Positions 21,218 through 26,022 of a stretch of DNA of 26,022 bases are shown here, piece by piece. The notes beneath the pieces are model-generated. The model made no database searches and was not told the origin of the DNA. It saw only the letters and a list, made by a program, of their open reading frames with translations. The DNA is from Mnemiopsis leidyi. Taxonomy: Eukaryota > Ctenophora > Tentaculata > Lobata > Bolinopsidae. A program made the position numbers and the translations under genes. Position 1 is the first letter of the stretch. Each line of letters begins with the position of its first letter. The stretch spans positions 195,317 through 221,338 of the forward strand of contig JH152654.1 in the NCBI GenBank assembly GCA_000226015.1, read 5' to 3'.

Positions 21218-22773
21218 TCAGGTATCTTCATCCATTTTTTCCTCTGTAAATACATTGCATGGCTTTTCTATATTGGGCACATCAAGCTCCATGTCAATGG
21301 GAGGGGGTGGAAGCTGATCTTTAGCTGGCTTCAGAGCTGGGGGCTTTGTAGCCTTTACTTTTGGTTCATTTTTCTTAGGAAGGGTTACTAACTCTGGGGG
21401 GTTTTCAGGGATTTCATGTCCCTCATAATTTACATCAACAATCTGTGTATTTTTTTGAAGTTTTTCTTCTTGTTTCTTTTCTTCTTGCTTCATCTTTTCT
21501 AAGTTTGCAACTTCTTCCTCAGTCATGGCCCAGAATCCATCTTCTGGATCTTCAATTTCAGGGGTAATGGGTATAAATGTAAGCACCTGATCGTCATCTT
21601 CAATATCGCTATCAATGTAAGCCTTTATTGGATCACAAGTTACAACATCAACTTCAATGTTGTTTTCTCTACTTTCGTCTTTATCCTCAACACTTTTATC
21701 TTCATCCTCAATATCAAATTCGGATTCTCTCTCATCATATTCCTCATTTTCATCTAATTCCTTGAAATTAGGAGCATAAGCACTCCAATTTTCAGAATGT
21801 GTCTGAGCCCAAACAGAGATAACACTACTAGCTACAGATGCAATAATTGGACGATTAGGATGCCATACTACATCCAGTAAATGCTCCCCTTTTTGCCCAT
21901 GCAATATTTTAACCAAATTACCATGAGCCATGTCCCAAATATACAAGTCATGCTGACGGGCTGAACCAGCACAAATAAACTCTGCATCACCACTAAAGCA
22001 ACACTTCTTCCATTGAGTTCGATTTACTAAATCTTGCAGTTTTTGAACAGGTTCAATTTGTTGTGCTTCACCATTTGTGGCTTTAACAAGATCACCATCA
22101 TAAACTCTGATAATTCTGTCTGAAGAGTTAACCAGGAAATTACTTCCCTTGCGAGCAAATTCTATGCTTTTTATTCCTGTGGTGGTACTAGAGCCTGTAG
22201 TGACTTGAAATGATGTGAGAAGATCTAGACTATTAGAGTCGAATACCAGTACTTTACCTCTACTATTGCCAGTGAAAATTCTGTGCCCCAGACGATCAAA
22301 AGATGCAAAAATGTTCTGTTCTCCTCCTTCCTCATCAAAATTAATATGCCTTTGTTCACCTTTGATCTTAACTAATACAGGCCTAAGTTTCATAGGGCAA
22401 ACTAAAAAAGATCTGTTTCAATAGGATGAAATTGGACTCTTAAAATTGGAGATGGAAATCGGTATCTGTACAAACACTCTCCTTTCAGTACTTCCCAAAC
22501 ACTTATAGTCCAATCCATACTTCCACTCAACAGTAGATATCCATTTCTGCTCCAGCTCAAAGAACAAACTGGATGAACATGAGCCATTAAAATTCTGGCA
22601 ATTCCTCGTGTTATGACATCAAATATTATAATGCGGCCATCATTAGAGCCAGCTGCTAATAGTGAACCATGTCTATTAAATGCACATGTAAGAGTCATTC
22701 CTCCACTCTCAAGTACACCATCAGCCTCATCAGGATAACTATTACCAAAACTTTCAAGAAGATCCAAATTCAT
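21218..22773 (-). pseudogene. RBBP5: RBBP5-like WD40 protein, intronless, one frameshift
   Basis: RBBP5 is a core WD40 subunit of SET1/MLL histone H3K4 methyltransferases, working with WDR5, ASH2L and DPY30. From ATG at 22773 (MNLDLLESFGNSYPDEADG) the frame runs to a TAG at 22402-22404, then continues in another frame to TGA at 21218-21220. Landmarks include HPVCSLSWSRNGYLLLSGS, YRFPSPILRVQFHP, then CPM, IKSIEFARKGSNFLVN, KLQDLVNRTQWKKCCFSG, GSARQHDLYIWD, NLVKILHG and the RBBP5 signature hinge KELDENEEYDERESEFDIED. The break lies at a run of six A (22404-22409); the reading shifts by one base exactly where the family continues, so a real mutation and an assembly error are both possible. Total length would be about 518 aa against 538 in human. 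No intron interrupts it, and codons are far more AT-rich than in its neighbours. A retrocopy or a frameshifted consensus of a single-exon gene are the alternatives. Confidence 0.9.
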
Positions 22774-23219
22774 GGCAGCTTCAACTGAAACTAATAGGTT
22801 ACAACTTATCAAAACGCTTGAAAGCGACCATAATACTGAACACACAATTTAAGCGATATAGCATAAAATTAATAAGTTCATGACAAAATATATTTATAAT
22901 CATTGAATATGTTAATATACATTGTCAAAATCGACTCTAAGTGGTGTCAGTTTTTTGCATTTGTATAAGTCTAATGTGCTTTGAATGAAATCAGACTAAT
23001 GCGTGGCTCTCTCACACATATTGTTACAGCTCTATGAAATGTTAACAAGAATTGCGCCCGCTTAGTTAGGTCTCAGGCGGACGCTTTATATTTCCATCCT
23101 CATACTGAGAAATATGAACATTAAACAAAGCATTTGCATTTGATTTTTGATATAATTATAAATCACATAAGTATAAAGAGCATACACCAGTGATATAAAA
23201 GGAATACTTCTAATATTTT
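22774..23219. other. Spacer upstream of RBBP5 copy
   Basis: About 450 bp between the RBBP5 start codon and the stop of the next minus-strand exon. A possible acceptor (ttagtttcag, about 12 bases before the ATG) could mark a 5' UTR intron or trans-splice site. The frame upstream stays open to 22845 but has no family match, so the ATG at 22773 is preferred. Confidence 0.5.
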
Positions 23220-23340
23220 TCATTCTGCTTCCGGTGTGAGGTCGGTTATATTATCAAAATAATCATCAAAAAAGTTATTTGGAACGCATATACCGTAGTG
23301 ATCAAAGATCTTTAATTTTTCCTCAGGTATTGTTTGGTAC
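23220..23340 (-). CDS. Probable terminal exon of an unidentified gene
   Basis: A minus-strand open frame of 39 codons plus TGA (23220-23222) follows a good acceptor (gccatcag) and would be entered with two bases from the previous exon. It reads as coding: YQTIPEEKLKIFDHYGICVP followed by NNFFDDYFDNITDLTPEAE, with acidic and aromatic residues and no low-complexity repeat. I do not recognise the family. Upstream exons were sought between 23350 and 24400; a frame at 23692-23916 contains PKDWFKVVAVRGG, but its donor phase does not fit. Confidence 0.4.
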
Positions 23341-24529
23341 CTGATGGCAAGATAATAATAACTTGATATTGTTGCGGTCTTAAATCAGACATCAGGTTCT
23401 ATACATAATTTTTTACCGCGTCAAAAAATCAACCACAGCTAAAGATATCAAACGTCAAAGTTTTCAGTGTTGTGGAATGTTAATTGCACGATAATTCAGG
23501 AATGAAAATCTCCATGGAAACGCGCGCAACTAAGTGCGCATTTTCAGACGGCATTATGTGAAGCAATTATGCACCTCTAAAAAGCAATTATGCACCTTTA
23601 TAAAAGCGGACCGCTTTTTTGAACGCCGACCTTTCAATCGCAATAATCAAACCTGATTTTATCCAATGAACTTGGTGCCGTTCTAAATCGATTAGCTAGA
23701 CATGAATCTACCCTTTGATGCAAAAATCTGTACAGAATTAACTGCCAGGGCTGTGATTCGGCAAACCCGGCTAACCCTACCCCCTCTCACAGCCACCACT
23801 TTAAACCAGTCCTTCGGCAAAAAAGCATGAGGATGGCAAAAATTATATAAAATCAATTTATACACATGAAGTAATAAACAATATGAGAAAAGCGTTAATA
23901 ATGAAAGACAGATCAAGTTGAATAATCTTTCACAGAAATAGACAACCGGTTTCGAGATGTAACATAAAGGTGTTAAATGTCATGAACTCGTCCTCAGGTC
24001 CTCCTCGAAAGACTTAATCTTCAATTAATTTGTAGTATTTGTGATGTTATACTAGTTTAAAACAATATAAGACAATACACAAATTTATCTGTTTATTAAC
24101 AGATCACTTTATATAGTATCTCATAACATTAACACAGTTACCCATGCCATGCCATGCAATAACAAATTCTGAATATGAAACGAAGGAAATCCAACCCCTA
24201 GTGGTTGTTGTTGCCTTAAACAAGGTGGTATCAAAGGGCCATCAAATTAAAAGCAGATCATCTTAATTTTCGTAACATAGTAAACGAGCTTATTTGCATG
24301 TTGTAGTAATTTATTGGTTATTTAATCTCATAACAGTTCTGATTGTTACTCCTTGATAGTCTCCATGATAGTTTCATGTTGCGCAAGTGTTTGTAACTTT
24401 TTGATATATTGGTGACTAGTTTGCAAAGCCAATATATCCCTGTCACTTGCACTGCTATCGGGACGCTTTTGTGTGAGCTTTTGCGACGCACTTCCATTAT
24501 CTTAACGAGATTATAACCGTTACCGTTTT
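23341..24529. other. Region without a firmly supported gene
   Basis: AT-rich DNA with a minus-strand open stretch at 23692-23870 of uncertain status, a 21-bp-period duplication at 23561-23598 and a catgc-type run at about 24144-24157. Earlier exons of the gene ending at 23220 may lie here, but I cannot define them. Confidence 0.5.
23561..23598. repeat. Short direct repeat aagcaattatgcacct
   Basis: The 16-mer aagcaattatgcacct occurs at 23561 and again at 23582, followed each time by similar bases (ctaaa, ttata). This is a simple tandem duplication of about 21 bp. Confidence 0.85.
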
Positions 24530-24688
24530 GTGAGAGTCTGGTAACACCGCGACCACCATCCTAATTTCAGGCTCAGCTTGAATGATAGTGCAAAGCCCTT
24601 TTGCGAGCGTAGCGTGCATAAGCACCATGTTAGCATTCTCTAACCTTCACCAAAGCAGTTAACGGGCGATGCGCGTTTAAAATTCTTT

Positions 24689-24747
24689 GCCAGGCCAGAA
24701 ATGCGAAAGAGCGCGTGATGGCCGCGACAGTAGGTTATCAACCTACA
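24689..24747. repeat. Left arm of 59-bp inverted repeat
   Basis: This arm begins gccaggccagaaatgcg and ends in gtaggttatcaacctaca. It matches the reverse complement of 25739-25797 with three mismatches in 59 bases, all in one short patch after atgcg. The pair bounds about 1.1 kb. Confidence 0.92.
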
Positions 24748-24825
24748 GCTTCCAATCGGAAGCAACAACAAATAAAATCCCCACTCCCCTTGTAGGCTTA
24801 CAACCTACCGTCATCGCTTCGCGCG

Positions 24826-24857
24826 CGTCACACCTGCTCCTCGTCACACCTGCTCCT
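24826..24857. repeat. 16-bp tandem duplication
   Basis: cgtcacacctgctcct is repeated exactly twice in tandem inside the right half of the 224-bp foldback. This makes the right half longer than the left half and suggests replication slippage after the inverted copy formed. Confidence 0.92.
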
Positions 24858-25738
24858 CGTGGACGCGCATCGCCCGTTAACACTCCCCAGGTTGTTCTTA
24901 CCAGAGCCCTTTTGCGCGCGTCGCACGCGCAATCAGAGGTAGCAGCAGCATGAGCAGCGCCGCGCGCGGCGTAAGAACCTGGCAAGGTGAAGTCCCAAGG
25001 TAATAAACCACAGATGATGCGCGTCTTTAGTCTCGATTTTTTGCGAAATTAATCGTTTTACCATTGTCGAGGTATTGGCCGACTCGTGCGCGGCTCGCAG
25101 CTTGCTTCAACGGGCGATGCGCGTCTAAAAATGCGCGACCGCGCGTGATGGCCGCGACAGTAGGTTATCTATATCAACCTACAAAACTTGCTGCTCTCCT
25201 GATCAGACGGATATCCTATCAAAATGGGCTGGCCAACGCAAGGCTAATGCAACTATTTAATGCATGCAGATAGCTTTATAGTCTTCGGGATCGGATTTTG
25301 TTAATCACTGCACTGTTCTTATTTGACGCGGACGAGATAATATCCGTTTAACGTTCTAACGTGAGTCTAACGTTTTAACGTTCTAACTACTAACGCGTGA
25401 GTCGGGTATCACCGCGACAATGTTCTTACAAAATGACAATATGTAATAAAGTTATCACTGAGCAGTTCCACGGATAAATTATTGCTTTAACCGGAGCTAG
25501 AGCCCTTTTTGCTTTTGAGCGCGTACCGTCGCACTGTCGCAGCTGCGGCGCGCGGCGTAAGCATCTGGATAGGGGATACGATAGGTAAAGATCAACTCCA
25601 AAATAAAGACAAGATTTGAAAAATCTCAGGATCAAAGCTTTCTTGACGAAATTATATTCGTCTACCGTTCAAAGTAGGAATAAAATGACAATAAAATGAC
25701 GGGAGGGTGTGCGCTGCTGTACAATCATTTTTGAGCCT

Positions 25739-25797
25739 TGTAGGTTGATAACCTACTGTCGCGGCCATCACGCGCTGTCACGCATTTCTGGCCTGGC
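25739..25797. repeat. Right arm of 59-bp inverted repeat
   Basis: Reverse complement of 24689-24747 with three mismatches. It includes the 7-bp-arm hairpin gtaggttgataacctac. The sequence from 25798 to the window end is AT-rich again, which suggests the element edge is close to 25797. Confidence 0.92.
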
Positions 25798-25800
25798 GAC

Positions 25801-26022
25801 ATGAATCACAGCGCTGGCAAGCGCGACCGGTTTTTTCTTCTTCTTCCACCAAAAACTTGCCAGCACTGTAATACAAAATTGGTACGATTTGGCAAAAATG
25901 GCCATGTTCAGGTGTCTTAAAAACCATGTTAGAATTGAGATAAAAACTTGAAACTTTGCAAATCTACTAGAAGTTGGCCAAACTAATAGCAAAAAAAATT
26001 TGAAGGTCAACAAGTATCGGGA
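25801..26022. other. Right-end sequence, nothing recognised
   Basis: AT-rich flank after the foldback complex. A 9-bp inverted repeat (gctggcaag near 25813 and cttgccagc near 25856) surrounds a pyrimidine run. A minus-strand open frame crosses from the repeat into this flank and looks fortuitous. Confidence 0.4.

Larger units (their letters stand above)
24658..24881. repeat. 224-bp foldback with 19-bp perfect arms
   Basis: gttaacgggcgatgcgcgt at 24658-24676 is perfectly inverted at 24863-24881. Inside, each half holds its own hairpin: gtaggttatcaacctac at 24730-24746 and gtaggcttacaacctac at 24792-24808. Confidence 0.9.
24530..25800. mobile_element. Nested GC-rich foldback repeat complex
   Basis: A GC-rich island in AT-rich DNA is built from shuffled modules. 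Module A (cgggcgatgcgcgt, then gcgcgtgatggccgcgacag and taggttatcaaccta) occurs at 24658 and 25108 in plus orientation and, in part, inverted at 24786-24881 and 25739-25797. Module B (agcccttttgcg with CpG-rich sequence) occurs near 24593, 24904 and 25500. Module C (taacaccgcgacc type) is near 24541 and 25405. No transposase frame is present. It resembles a foldback or MITE-like non-autonomous element that has duplicated and inserted into itself. Confidence 0.7.

Noticed and set aside
23692..23916. Minus-strand frame with PKDWFKVVAVRGG as an upstream exon of the gene ending at 23220
   Set aside because: The only nearby donor gives the wrong phase for the 23340 acceptor, and no family match was recognised; left unassigned.
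24687..25273. Arg/Ala-rich open frames on both strands
   Set aside because: They arise from CpG-rich inverted repeats with few stop codons; the same repeats read in several frames.
25768..26013. Minus-strand 81-codon frame at the right end
   Set aside because: It crosses the foldback arm boundary and a pyrimidine-rich tract; no homology or splice context.

Overview
This window is nuclear DNA from an invertebrate animal. Genes are split by GT-AG introns. The recognisable proteins are animal housekeeping or chromatin families: TTC7, FIBP, ANKRD11/12-like and RBBP5. The intergenic and intronic DNA is AT-rich and full of minisatellites and decayed transposons. I could not determine the phylum. 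All exon boundaries below were read by hand from splice sites, reading phase and remembered family sequences; no alignment was run.

Layout, left to right. 1-692: minisatellites. 709-8563 (minus): first ten coding exons of a TTC7 (tetratricopeptide repeat 7) gene that continues past the left edge. Its second intron (3012-8103) holds a tRNA-derived SINE head and a possible nested plus-strand exon with a CxxC/CxxC motif. 9225-10400 (minus): an intronless, secreted, single-lobe melanotransferrin-like gene. 10907-13709 (minus): a complete eight-exon FIBP gene, 381 aa. 14320-20807 (minus): an eleven-exon ANKRD11/12-like gene, about 656 aa, with N-terminal ankyrin repeats and the family's C-terminal domain but without the huge middle of the vertebrate proteins. 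Its 3-kb fourth intron carries a 780-bp Tc1/mariner-type MITE with a TA target duplication. 21218-22773 (minus): an intronless RBBP5 copy broken by one frameshift in a six-A run. 23220-23340 (minus): a probable last coding exon of an unidentified gene. 24530-25800: a GC-rich nest of foldback repeats.

Six consecutive genes lie on the same (minus) strand with gaps of roughly 0.4-0.7 kb, so the region is fairly compact despite its repeats. The products do not form one pathway. TTC7 serves the plasma-membrane PI4-kinase complex, transferrin handles extracellular iron or a related job, FIBP is an intracellular FGF1-binding protein, ANKRD11/12 are chromatin co-regulators and RBBP5 is a core subunit of SET1/MLL H3K4 methyltransferases. 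ANKRD11/12 and RBBP5 are both chromatin factors, but their adjacency may be chance.

Points most worth a second look: the compact ANKRD11/12 protein; the single-lobe transferrin that keeps Tyr/Tyr/His but has lost the Asp ligand and the anion-binding Arg; the frameshifted, AT-rich, intronless RBBP5; several short introns built from, or hosting, private minisatellites; and the nested foldback repeat at the right end. I see no bacterial, phage or CRISPR feature and no intact viral gene.
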